Shown: positions 12,093-24,800 of the stretch, piece by piece
How positions within the stretch are numbered: position 1 is the stretch's first letter
How the letters are laid out: every line of letters starts with the position of its first letter
Assembly: GCA_001661515.1 (NCBI GenBank)
Contig: LUVW01000022.1
Span: forward strand, 162,085 to 226,084
Source: Capniomyces stellatus
Taxonomy: Eukaryota; Kickxellomycota; Harpellomycetes; Harpellales; Legeriomycetaceae
Length of the DNA stretch: 64,000 nt
Direction of reading: 5' to 3'
Position numbers and translations under genes: made by a program
Notes under the pieces: model-generated
Told to the model about the DNA's origin: nothing
Database searches by the model: none
Seen by the model: only the letters and a program-made list of their open reading frames with translations

Positions 12093-12652
12093 TGAATTTT
12101 ATATGCACGTATCAAAATTTGTTAACGAGTAAACTTTTAAGCTAAATTAGCTGCAGTTAAATCCCCGCAATACGCTAGTCACATGGATTAGTTTGGTAAA
12201 GGCTAATTTTAACTGTAGCAATTGTTTTTGTCTATTTGCTTTGAAAACCACAGAATTGCAGGTAGCAAAATGCTCAAAGCCAGGTAAACAAAGTAGGACG
12301 TTGGAAATCAATGATATTTGGTTGCGATTGTGTCAAGATTGAAATTAGTAATTAGTAAATTAGGTAAATTTACTGGAAAAAAATTAGATTAATTAAAAAA
12401 AATTTAAGCTTTGCAATTTGTTTTAAAAGCAAAAAAAAATCATTTCAAGGAAAGGTAAAACACGATCAGGAAGCAAAGATCCTTAGATGTTTGAAAATAG
12501 AAATCAGAGCTACTTTAACTGCTAAAGAATACAGTGGAAAGGGATTAGCAACAAGATCTTGATTCTAAACGAATTGATATTAATAATTTTGATAATACAA
12601 GAGCTCATTTCCAAGACAGAACGATCGAGTAAAAAAATAGACTAGAGTTTAG
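12093..12652. other. Intergenic, upstream of the ABC transporter
   Basis: AT-rich DNA between repeat copy A and the proposed first exon of the transporter. No gene is seen; it probably includes the promoter. Confidence 0.6.
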
Positions 12653-15600
12653 ATGGATGTAAGTCGATGTTTTACTAAATGGAAATGGGTGTTATTTATT
12701 ACTTGGTTGGTGTTTACCAATTTTTGAATAATAGTAGTGGCTTGAGGTGCAGTATTGTGAGCAGTGTTTTAAATCGTTTTAAAATGGAATACAATTGCAA
12801 TAGATACAGTCTTTAGAGAAATGTGAGGAGTCATTGTAAGTAGCTTTGGAGAGTGCAAATTGTTTTATAGTATGATATCAGTAGTATAATATAGTAGTGG
12901 TAAAGGCAAAAGCAATATTAAAGATATAAAATCAAATAAATAAATGTAGTCACTATGTCTGCCTGGTGGTGTTGGCATGGGTAATTGGTGGAATGGTGAC
13001 GAAGGCGATTGTTTTTGTGAGAGAGACTATACTGACGATAGAGTCAGGTATTGAGGTTCCTGAGGAGACTTGTAATGAGAAGGATATTTACGAATTGATT
13101 GATGAGGATCTGAATGTTGAGACGCGGAATGCGGCTAGTGGTTCGTTGGCGCTAGGTACAATCGCTGTTGAGCCGCCGTTGACAAAAACGGTTGACAATT
13201 GGAAAACCAACTTGTTGGTGAGTTCTGTGTTGCTGCTGGCGCAGTGCGGGTTTTATTGGCGGATAGTTACAGATAAGTTTGTAAAGAGGACAAGCGTTGA
13301 GACAGAGCTAGGAGTGCTGTGGAGAGGAGCTGGTATCTTGGAAAACGATGTGGTGATGGCAGTATCGTGGACGTTAATGTTTATCTACTACATTTGCAAG
13401 ATATCAAGCGAGGCAAATAGCACGAGATCAAGGGCAGGGAGGCGGATTACATTGATGAATCTGTATGTAATGGCGTTTTTGATGTTGTCGGTTGGATACG
13501 AGGCATGGCGGTTGGTGGGGATAGAGTGTTTGTCGAGCTTGAAGCAGCAGGTGGTGTTGTTTGGATTGGGATTTTTCAACTTGGTGGTGGTTGGGTCAAC
13601 GTATAGCAAAAGCTTAACAAGGAGGCTTTATGAAAGAATGGATGTGCCGGAGACAATGGGCAATGTGTATACACACGGGGGAGTTCTTATAGAGACGCCA
13701 GAGAACTCAGCGTCGTTTTGGTCGTCGATATTTTTCTTGTGGCTGGATGATATACTGCAGGAGTCGAAGCGGGTGCATTTGGGGTACACGGACCTGTACC
13801 GGTTTGCTACAACGGATTTGCCGGGAGCTTGCTGGAGGCGGCTGGGGGAAGTATCGAGCAGCGTAGCGAGTAAAAAGAGGGGCTTGTTGTTGAGGTTGTT
13901 TATAACGTTTAGGTATGAACTTGGATTGCAGTTTTCGATAGCGGTGTTTATATCGATTTTTAGGTTCAGCGGACCATTCTTCCTGAGCCAGATTCTTTCA
14001 TACCTTGGGGGAACCCGGGAGATGGAGATCCGGCTGGTATATGGGTACAGCGTTGGGATTCTGCTGTTTACGGGGATTCTGTTTGTTTTAGAAAACAAGT
14101 CTCTGTGGATTGGTAGGAGACTTTCGATTAGAGTGAAGAACGCTCTTGCGTGCGAGTTGACGTCAAAGTCACTGAAGCTTGTGCCAGGAGCAAACGACAC
14201 ACGCAAAAAAACACAAGAAAAGAGTGAGGAAAAGGGGAAAGGCAAGGGCACAGGCAAAGAGGGGGATGAGAAGGAGAAGGAGGAGTCAAAGGTGGACCAG
14301 AATAAAGGGAAAATCATGAACTTGATAACTGCGGATCTTACACGGGTTTCAGAGGTTTCAGCGTACTTGGACTTTTTGTTTGTGCTGCCAATCCAAGCGC
14401 TGTTTGGGATAGCTTATCTATATGTGTTACTGGGGCCATCGTCGTTGGTGGGTGTTTTGTTGATGGCGGTTTACTATCCAGTAGCCAAAGTGCTGTTCAA
14501 CTATGTTCTGAGGCTCGAGGTAGAAATGAATCAGGTTTCGGATCGGAGAGTGGCAGCGGTGGGGGAGATGATAGGGGGGATCCGGGCAGTGAAGCTGTTT
14601 GGGTGGGAGTCAAAGTTTATTGAGCGGATAACAAAGATCCGAACGGAGCAGCTGCAGTACTTGTGGAAGATTTCGTTGATGTGGATAGTTGTGGGTGCAG
14701 GATCGACGTTGATTCCGATGATAGTGTTGTTTGGAGCGTTTTGGGTGTACACGTCGGTTCTTGGAAACGAGATGACGGGGAGTATTGCGTTTACATCGTT
14801 TTCGGTGTTTTCACTTTTGAAGGCGGCGTTTGACCAGTTCCCAGGGTTTTTGACGTGGACGATTGGGGGGTTGGTTTCGCTGGGCAGAATCGAATCGTAT
14901 TTGAATGAGCCTGATGTGCAGGCACTTGAGGAGCGGTGTTATGTTGATGCTGAAGTAAGCGAAACCGAGATGGGGCTTGGGTTTGTTGATGCAACTTTGG
15001 TGTGGACAAGGGAAGAAGCTGATGTGGATAAGGAGGTTTCAGCCAGTGATGGTGCGAGTGATAGTATGAGCAGTGGAGTGTCGACTGTTGATATTAGCGA
15101 TGAGACTACACCGCTTATTGAGACAGGCAAACCAGTGGGTTCAGGCCACGATGAGCAGTTTGAGTTGAAGAATCTGAACATCAGATTTCCAATGGGCCAG
15201 CTGAGTGTTATTGCGGGGCCAATAGGGTCAGGGAAGTCGTCGATTCTTCGAGCGCTTGTAGGGGAGATGGCATTGGTTAAGGGGAAAGTGATAGTTCCTA
15301 CAGTGAAGAACCGGACGGAGCTGCACAGCGTTGCTTATGTGCCACAGGAATCGTGGCTGCGCAATGCTACAGTTCGGGACAACATTTTGTTTGGACAAAA
15401 GTATGATCAGGAGCGGTACGAAATGGTGTTGGCTGCAACAGCGCTGAAACCAGATTTGCGGACGCTGATTAACGGTGACCAGACGCTGATTGGGGAGCGG
15501 GGGATAGCGCTGTCGGGCGGGCAAAAGCACCGAGTGACGTTGGCGAGAGCGCTGTACTCGGACACAAAGTATCTGCTGATAGATGATTGTTTGTCGGCAG

Positions 15601-18371
15601 TGGACTCACATACAGCGAACCATATACTGCACAGCTGCTTTTTAGAGTCAACAAACTCGCCAATCATGAGAAACAGGACCATAGTTCTGGTGACTCACCA
15701 TGTGGTGTTGTGCATGCCAGCAGCTGGATGGCTAGTGTTTATGAAGGATGGAACAGTTGTTGCGCAGGGGATTCCTACTGAGGTGCTGAAAATGCCAGAG
15801 TATGCCAAATTTGCAGCCGAAATAGTGCGGAGCAACAGGTCGAGGAAGAACCGAAGAAGGAACCCAAAGTCCAAGTCAAGGACCCGGTCAAAGGAAAAGG
15901 GAAAGGAGAAGGGTAAAAGTAGGCTTAATGAGGTGATTACGGATCCTAGTAACTTGGCTGATATGGGCAGCGACTCGAGGTCTGTTTTAGCTAGTGGCAG
16001 CGAATACCACGATCAAGATCAGGGTGAGGATCAGGATGAGAAAAAGTCAAAGGACAAGGACAAGGACAAGGACAAGGACAAGGAAAAGGAGCAAGTGTAC
16101 TTGACAGAGGACACATACAACGCCGAGGCTTTGCTGAAGCGCACTGATAGCGAGGGACGAGTGAATAATCCAAACATGGAGGTTGAGGAGGAGCGGGAGT
16201 ACGGAACGCTGAAGTTTGAGGTGTGGAAGACGTACTTGAAGTCGCTTGGAGGCTGGGCGTTTTGGAGTGCAGTTCTTGTGCTGTCAATAACCAGTCAGCT
16301 GGCTTATGTGTTCCAGAACTACTGGATCCGGATATGGGTAAGTTCAATAGAAAATGATCAAGGCTTCAGCCAAATTAACAGCATTGTTGGTGCCGGATTA
16401 AACGGGGTTTTGGTGGGCGAACAAGGCGGGAATGGTACGGCAAGTACGCAGTCGATGGTGGCATCGGTGGCGATGGGACTGTTTGCCAAGTCGGATGGGT
16501 ACTTTGCAGCGTCGATTCCAGCCGAGTATGGAACTGTTGGAGTTGGGATTAATAGTGTGGCTAGCGACCCAACGTACTACCTGAAGGTATACTTGTTGAT
16601 TGGTGTGGTGTTTACGGCTCTCCGTCAAGGGTCGCAGTTGGTGTTGTTTTTGGGGTCGCTGAGGGCAAGCACCAAGCTGCACAGTCGCCTGCTAAAGTCG
16701 GTGATCCACGCGATGCCAAAGTTCTACGACACTACGCCTGTTGGCAGGATTGTCAACCGGTTTTCACGAGATATTCTGAAGCTTGACGAGCGGACGGTTG
16801 ATAATTTGGGATTCTGGATAGCAGATATATTGTCGGCGCTGTCGGTTCTGGTGGTGATAATTGCAGTTGCGCCGCCGTTCTTGTTTGTTGCGACGGTGAT
16901 ATGCGTGATGTTTGTGCTGGCGGGGGTAAAGTATCTGAATGCGACTAGGGAAATCAAACGGATGGATTCAAACACGTTGTCGCCGATCTTGTCGTTGTTT
17001 GCTGAGATTGGGACCGGGGCAACGTCTATTCGCGCTTTTGGAAAGTGTCTGGATTACCTGAAGGAGACGGCAAAGAGAATTGACTGTCATAACCGGCCGT
17101 ACTATCTGGAATGGGCGGCAAACCGGTGGATGTCGATTAACACAGAGTCAATTGGGTCAGTTGTGTCTTTTATTTGTTCATTGTTTATAATATACCAGCG
17201 AGACAGCATGGATGCGGGAATAGCTGGGTTTACGCTGAGCTTTGCGCTGACCTTTTCAAGCTATACCATTTGGGTGATTCGGAACTATGCGGATTTGGAG
17301 CTTAGCATGAACTCGGTCGAGCGGATATGCCAGTACTTTGAGGATAAGCTTGAGCAAGAGGCCGCAGCAATAGTCGAAGGCAACAGGCCGCCTCCAAACT
17401 GGCCGAGCAGTGGGCTGTTGGAGGTCAAGAACCTGACAGTAGAGTATACAAAGGGGGTGATGGTGCTGAAGGGGCTGAACTTTAGTGTTGGGAGTGGGAA
17501 GCGGTGTGCGATAGTTGGAAGGACAGGTGCTGGGAAGTCAAGTTTGACGTTGGCCCTGATGCGGTTGGTTGAGCCAAGTCCTGGGAGTGAAATCTGGCTT
17601 GATGGGGTAGACCTTTCCAAGATTGGTCTCGAGGATCTCCGGAAAAACGTGACGATAATTCCCCAGGACCCGGTCTTATTTTTGGGCTCCATTCGGTACA
17701 ACCTCGATTTGTTTAATGAGTATTCAGACGAGGCGGTTTGGATGGCGTTGTATCGGGCAAATCTTGTTGACTCGCCAGTGCTTCCAACAACAAACGAGGC
17801 TGGAGAAACTAGAGCGAGTTCAGTGGCAAATGGCAGTGGCAGTGGCAGTGGTAGTGGTAGTGGTAGTGGCAGTGGTAATGTTAGTGGTAATGGGGGATCG
17901 TTTGGGTCGTCTGAGGTAAACTTGTCAGGAATAAAGGGTGCGAGTAAATTGGGTGTGAAATCAGTGTTTAGATCGTTGGATTCAAAAGTTAAAGAAAACG
18001 GTGCGAACTTGTCATTGGGACAGCGGCAGTTGGTTGCATTGGCGAGAGCGTTGTTGAGGCAGTCCAAGTTGATTATTCTTGATGAAGCTACAGCGTCAGT
18101 TGATTTTGAGACGGATTTGCGGATTCAAGAGACGATCCGTGGGGCTGGATTTTACGGATCTACTATTATTACTATTGCTCATCGGTTGCGAAGTATTATT
18201 GATTACGATATGGTGATAGTTTTGGAAAAGGGGGAGATTGATTCTATTGGAACTCCATTTGAACTGATCAACAATGAGGGTGGCTTGTTTTGGTCAATGT
18301 GCAAATCCACACATGAGTTTGATCAGTTGTACGAATTGTCAAAGAAACATTCGATTGAAAACTCGACATGA
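12653..18371 (+). CDS. MRP-type (ABCC) ABC transporter
   Basis: A full-length multidrug-resistance-associated ATP pump, probably on the vacuolar or plasma membrane and moving glutathione conjugates or other organic anions (family knowledge). The main exon is 12950-18371. I propose two tiny 5' exons, 12653-12658 and 12804-12835, giving 1819 aa. They supply an ATG and complete the first of five N-terminal membrane helices (VCLVVLAWVIGG) that form the TMD0 domain. The first in-frame ATG without them is at 12993, inside that helix. Then come TMD1; NBD1 with Walker A GPIGSGKSS (about residue 769), LSGGQ (867) and LLIDDCLSAVD; a long basic, KD-rich linker; TMD2; and NBD2 with Walker A GRTGAGKSS (1536), LSLGQRQ (1700) and LILDEATASVD-like Walker B. 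The protein is about 300 residues longer than typical MRPs because of low-complexity inserts. The main exon has no introns. Exact substrate is unknown. Confidence 0.9.
17832..17876 (+). repeat. Ser-Gly codon repeat inside the transporter's NBD2
   Basis: Alternating GGC/GGT and AGT codons encode about fifteen residues of (Gly-Ser)n. They sit between Walker A and the LSLGQ signature, within a roughly 55-residue insertion relative to the usual spacing. Confidence 0.9.
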
Positions 18372-18833
18372 TTTTTTTTAATTTATTTTTTACACTTAGA
18401 TTTATTATTTTAATTCTGTCATTATTATTATTACTTTTTAATTCTTCTATTATTATTTGCTTTATATTATTTTTATTTTATTTTATTTTTTATTTATGTG
18501 GTTTATTGGTAACAAAATCAACACAACAAAACATACAATATTAAACAATACCATAAAATACTATAAAACATTGTGCTATTTTGATATGTTAAATGACTCT
18601 ATTAGCCAACACCCCTTCGATCAATTAGTTGCTTTATATTTTAGGTTTTATTTACTTATTTATTGAATGATTGATTGATTGATAAATAAAATCGACATTG
18701 ATATATACAAATGAAACAATAGTTAAAAAAAAAGCAGAGAGTGTGAGAAATAGAAATAAAAAAGGTTTTTGTAAACAAAGTAACTTTAAATTATACAAAA
18801 AAAATCAAAATAAAAGTAATAAAAAGTTTGGTG
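18372..18833. other. Convergent 3' flanks of transporter and BEACH genes
   Basis: A 460-bp AT-rich spacer between two convergent stop codons. No gene or RNA is seen. Confidence 0.65.
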
Positions 18834-21800
18834 TTATTGCAAAACGATAATAATGATTTTTGAGAATTCACAGCCAACGTATAAATGATGATAGTGGTTA
18901 GAGATTGCTGTTGATGAAAGGTTTGTGGTCTTTGGTTTGATCACGGATTGGTTGCCCCAGCGAACAGAATAAGCGTTTAGTGGCAAGTCAAAAGTACCGA
19001 CAAAGTCTAAATTCTTGGTGTTGAAACAAACAATAAACGATTGGGATACCAAAACCGCACCGTAAACATCGCAAGTTCCAGCACTGCCAGATCTAGGTTG
19101 TTGGATACAAATGTCAATAAGAAGATTTGCAGGGCTTTTGCTCCTTGTCGCTGGTGCTGGTGCTGGTGCTGGTGCTGTTGGTGCTGTTAAAAGTGGAATC
19201 GGTTTTGATGTGGTTTGTACTCTTCCATTGAAATCAAGAATTTGCAGAAACATTATTGGTTTTGTGTACAGTTTATCGTTGATATGAACAACCGAAACCG
19301 AAAAGTCAGTTTCACAACTATCACTTAACCCCAATTCATCCTCCATCACACACAGAACCAAAACCCTAAAGTCGTCCAGTGCAAATATCCTAATTGGATC
19401 AGCAACACAACTCTTGCTTTCTTTGGATTTTTCAACCCTGTTGGCTCCAAACAGCCCAGAAAATACCGGAACTGCATCGTCGCACTGTTTGTTGGTTACA
19501 CCGTACCTTGGTTGCACCGAACGGATAGTGGTCAAACTGCTCAACACGGTAAAACATATTGTTTGGTCAGTTGATATAGACACTATCATGTCATACTGCT
19601 CAGAAACTATTACATCAACAACCTTCGCATCATGTGGAACCGTTTGTCCAAGCTTGACAAATTGAAGTTTGTTGGTCCGGCCCACAATCTGATTTGCTGA
19701 AACTCCAAACATCAGCTGCTGACTACCAGATCTGTCTGTTGCGTTTATATTTGTTGCAGAGCTGGTTCTTGAATTCAGCTTTTGGTTTGCTAATAGCTTG
19801 GATTGTGTGTTATGTGGCTGAGATAAATATTTGACGCTTTGGCAAGTGAGTCTTTGCATGTCCAAATCGTCCCAACCAACACATCCAGGGTCACCAACAC
19901 CCAATCCACCACCAAGCTTATCATCACAAAGGACCAGCTCATCACTATCAACATCCACATCCATGTCCACATCCAACACCAAGTCCGTGCCTGACTGAAC
20001 AAACGCAGAAACGTTGCTGCTTGAAAAAGCTGACACACCTGAATCGCTGCTTGTTTGGTTTGTGGTGCTTAAATTGACAATATTTGCAAGTGAGCTGTTG
20101 AAGCTGTAGTCGTTTTGACTTGTCAACACTACGTTGCTGCTGCCAATTGCTGGCTGACTACCAGAGACCTTGGGTCTGATCCGTGTGCTGACTGTTGGTG
20201 GAACCAAAACATCGCCAAACAATGGAACATCATCAACACTCACAAACTTTTCGGGCACTGGCATGTTGGCAACGTAGCTCTGCACATTTTCCGGTTGACC
20301 AGCTGGCCCGCTTGATGGTAAAGTTGATGAGCTTTGACTTCCAAGCAGCATAGAATTCCTTAAACAGTGCAAATCAACCCCATTAACCAATTTCGCCATC
20401 AGAAACACCGCCAAAGTCCCGTTTTCAAATCCAACAACAACCAACCTTCCATTTTCACTAAATTCAACACAACTGGATCTGAACTCCAGCTCCACACTCG
20501 ACACGCTTGACCCAACACATTCTTTAATCCTTTTCGTGTATTCAACTGGATGTGTTGGCTCCATAAGTTGCGCTGTTGGCGACACTATTGAGGTTACTGC
20601 TGGTGCAATTGAAGAATTCAAACTAGCACCACTGTTACTGCTGCTGCTGTTACGGGAATGGCTTAACGCTGGGCTGTACCGAGTCTCAGTTTCTGCCCCT
20701 TTTGCCGAAAACTGCCTGTACTCCTCAACCGCAATTCCAGCTAAATCATACAGCTTGGCTGGGTGTGCACTCTGATTGTCCCTTTTGCTTATATCGCTGC
20801 CATGACCAACAGCATGTTTAATCAACTTGGACCCAGCTTTTGACATTAACAACAATGGATTCGTGCTGAAGGACAGGGGTTTAAACCCGGGACTTGCGCT
20901 TGACCGAGCTGTATTGCTGGGGCTTTTGGGGCTGACTGATCCAACTGAGGTATTTGGGCTATTTGAGCTGCTAAAATTACCAATAGTAGCTGTTTCTTCA
21001 ATAGAAATCAGTGGTGATCCAGAACCGCGTTTTGCCTTTGCCAATCCAGTGCTGCTGGCATCGACTATGTTTTCTCTGGGCTTAGAGTTTGATGTGGCTG
21101 AGCTGAATCCCATAAACCCAAAGCTTCCAAACAGTGATTTGGGCAAGCTGTCGGTCCCAGCCAGTTTCTGCGATAACGAAGCGGTTGTTCCTGCTGATTT
21201 TAGAGTGTTTAGAGATTGTTTTGTTTTGTTTTGAGTTTGAACGATTTCTGCATACACCGACTTTTCAAACATTTGGTAGTGCAACTGTGCTGTTGATATC
21301 ACGGCAAGATTGGCAATAATGTTTGACAGGCCAAAGAATTTGTCCGAAGCTGGAAGATTGACTTTATACTCTGGCAAACCAACAGTATCTTTGTTGAGGC
21401 CCGTGGGTCGTGTTTGCCGGTTGTAGCTGGTTGTAAAGTCTACGTTTGAGTCCACCGATATCAAAGAATTGGTCCTACAAACCGATATTGAAACGCTATT
21501 ACCGATACTCGAGTGGCCAGACAGTTCGACACTCCCCAGATTGCCCGCAACGCCAGACGCTTGGCTCTCAACCAGTCTGCTCTCGAGCATTGGTGACTGC
21601 CCAGCACCTGCCAAAACAGGCAACGTGCTCACCACCTCATCGCTAACCAGCCTCGTCACACTCAGCAATTTGCCGTTACAGCCCTGGATGCTCACCACCA
21701 CGTCGCTTCTGTGTGGATGGTACGCGTACTTGGTTTGCATGCCAAATGCGCCTTTGCTTTGGCTGTTTGTTGTTGCGTTTTGGACAATTGACATCAACCT

Positions 21801-24800
21801 GTTGTTCTCAACCAACGGCTTTGAGCTCAGCTTGATCTCGTCTGCGTTGCCAACACCAAACTTTTCTGAAGACACTACTGCCATTTGATGCAGACTTATT
21901 TTTCCCACCGAATCAATCGATGCCATTGCGTCAGGAACCTGGACCATCACGTCAGCACACTGCGAATCAGACTCGTCAAATTCACGTGACTCTGCATTGT
22001 GTTTATTGGCATCAAGACTGTTGACGGAGCTGGCTAGTGTGTTCAGGTACTTTTTGCTGGCCCAGTTGGCACATCCAATAGAAACTATAGGGCAATGTCC
22101 ACCAACATCGACAATAAAGTGTTTAACACAGCTCAAGCTGGCTCCACATTCGGCATCTGTGCTGCTTCCAGTGTCCAAGCCTGCCAAAATCCTGGTTCTT
22201 TGAGGGTGGGGCTTATCAAACAGCTGGATTGGGGTTTGGCCAAAGTTGGAAATCTGCATTTCAATAGACTTTTGCTCGTCTAGATCCGTCAGCTTGTCCA
22301 AATCAACAGCCCCCTCATACGTCAGGTAATAAAAGACATTGTGCGCCTTTACCGCCTCAGCACCAGTTTGCTTATGACCAAACACCAAATCAACCCACTT
22401 GTGAAGATTCTGCGTCACGTGCTTGCTTTCCAGCGCCATCCGGTTGATTTCCACAAAATGTTTTGGCGACTTTGCATACGGCGGCAAAACCACATCACCC
22501 AGCACCGTTCCGTTTTGCTTACTCCCCAAGTCAAGCCCTTCGCTGTTCACCAGAAACTCGCTGCTATAGAAAAACTCGGGAATCAGTTCCTTGACATCCC
22601 CCGACCCAAACAAACAGTTGTGGTACGTTTCGGCTATTGAATGGAACTGCCGGTCCGAGTGGTCAAACTTTCCGTTTTGCAGCATCACGTGCACACTCGT
22701 GAACGGTTCCATCCGAATCAAGTAGTACGCCACGGATGCGGCATTCGAATAGTGCGTGCCGTAGTGGAACTTGGGAATCTTGCCCGACGGATCCTCAAAC
22801 GTTTCGTACCGCTCCAAGATCTGCTTCAGCCGGTCCTTGTTCAGCGCGCCAATTGGCAGTGACAGGTCTCTGTACACACTCGGATCGTTCAAGTCGATTT
22901 GCGCTGAGGTGTAGTCGCTTAGTACCCAAGGAAACACCGGATACTGTGCCAGGTCGTTGTATGACCGGCCAGCCAGTATGTTCAGCGCCATTATATAGTC
23001 AAAGTTGTTCATTTCGCCAGCCAGCCATCGTTGAGTCACATCCGTTTTTTTGACCAGCAGCTTGGGACTGTTTGCGTCAATAAACGTCAGTGCTTTGGCC
23101 GGGTACACCAAAGTCTGCAGCTTCAGATACAGCTGCATCCGTTCCTTTGGACTCACAATGTTCAATGTGACTGAGGTTCTGTTTGCAAAAAATATCTCGA
23201 TTGCCGACCGCTTAAACACTATGTTTCTCAACATCAAGTCACTGATGTATAACAGCGGAATCTCCAAATCCGCCTCCAGCTGCCCCAAAATTGCCTGAGG
23301 AATGGCTGTTTCAAACTGCCCAGCACCCGATGCTACAACTGTCGGCTTGATACCCCCCCTAACCAGTTTTGCACTTTTTCCCAGCTTTGCAGCGTCTGCG
23401 TCTGACCCCTCAAACTCAAACACTAGACCTCCATTGCTACTGCGGTCAACTGTCCATCTGAAATCAGTCTTGGTAATTTCCAATACCCCATGTACCTCAT
23501 GTAGCAAAAGAACCCGCGAACACTTCACCCTCATTATCAGCTGCGACGGATGCACCGGTGACAAGTTGGTAAGCGCTGTTGGCTTGTTTATCTTGTGAGA
23601 AGTATTTGTTTCGTTTACTTTGGTTGACTTGCTAACCAATACAGACCCTGAACCGGCAGCTGCTGAGCTCGGCTCCAAAAACAACGACGTTCTATGGCTG
23701 GCCTTCAAAGCCACCTGTCTACTGGAGCCTCCTGTTATGCTCCCATCAAATTCAACAAACCTCAACGACCTATCTTTAAGATCAGCTGGACTGGCCACAA
23801 CCCTTGCAGAACTTGTCGAGGCTGCTGGAGACCTTCCGCCCAGGGTTGAGCTGTTGGCTGGCGCGATTGGCGGAAGGCTGGCAGACTTATTACTGCCAAC
23901 GCCTCGCTTATCGCGCTTCTCAACAGCACCAACATGTCTGTCTGAAAATTCAAGCGGCAATAACCTACGCCTTCTTCTACTACGGTCCTCATGAGTATCC
24001 AGCATCCAATGTCGCTGATGGTCAACGCTGCAGCCCGCGGCTAGAGTTGTTTCTTGTAGCCTGGTGCTGTCCAGCCCATGCTCAGTCAGCAGACACAAAT
24101 TCTGCCACCAAAAGCGTGGGTCCTTTGACAGCGGACTCCTGTGTCCCTGGCTCCTTCCAAACCGCACTGCAACGCCCTTTCTCCACCGCACATGCATGTC
24201 AACCACAGCTGGCGAAATGTCCAGACCGCAGCTGTAGCCGCCAGAGCCAACACTTGCCGCATCAGTCAAAGCTGTTCCTGAATTTTGGACAATGTTTGCT
24301 CCGCCAAGGCTGGCCAGCAAGCTGAGCTTGGACATTGCCAGACTGGTTACGATTGGCGGGAACATTTCAGACACTTTGACTCTGTACTCGGAAACAAACT
24401 CAACTCGCTCAACCTCAGCCTGTTCAATTGGCTTTGCGTTTGTTGCTGTTGATATCGTTACTTGTTTCGACACCTTCAACTCGTTCATCTCGTCCTCACA
24501 CCGCCCCATCAGCAGTGCGTGCAGGCTGTTTGCAAACTCTATAATCGACCCAACATTACCGGACATCTCCTTTTCCTCAGCACCCAACATCGCAGGCGTT
24601 AATACACTGTTGTACACCTGCTGCCATTCGGGCCTGGCAATTGACTCCATCATCAATGACGAGTCGCCACCGCCCATCACATCCCACTCCAGCGTGTTGA
24701 TTTCACCGCTTGGTCGGCTCCCCGCCATCAGCTTGGAAATTGCCGAGTTCTGCTCCAACAGAGTGGGTAACGAGTGCTGCAGCAACAGGGCGTACAGCAG

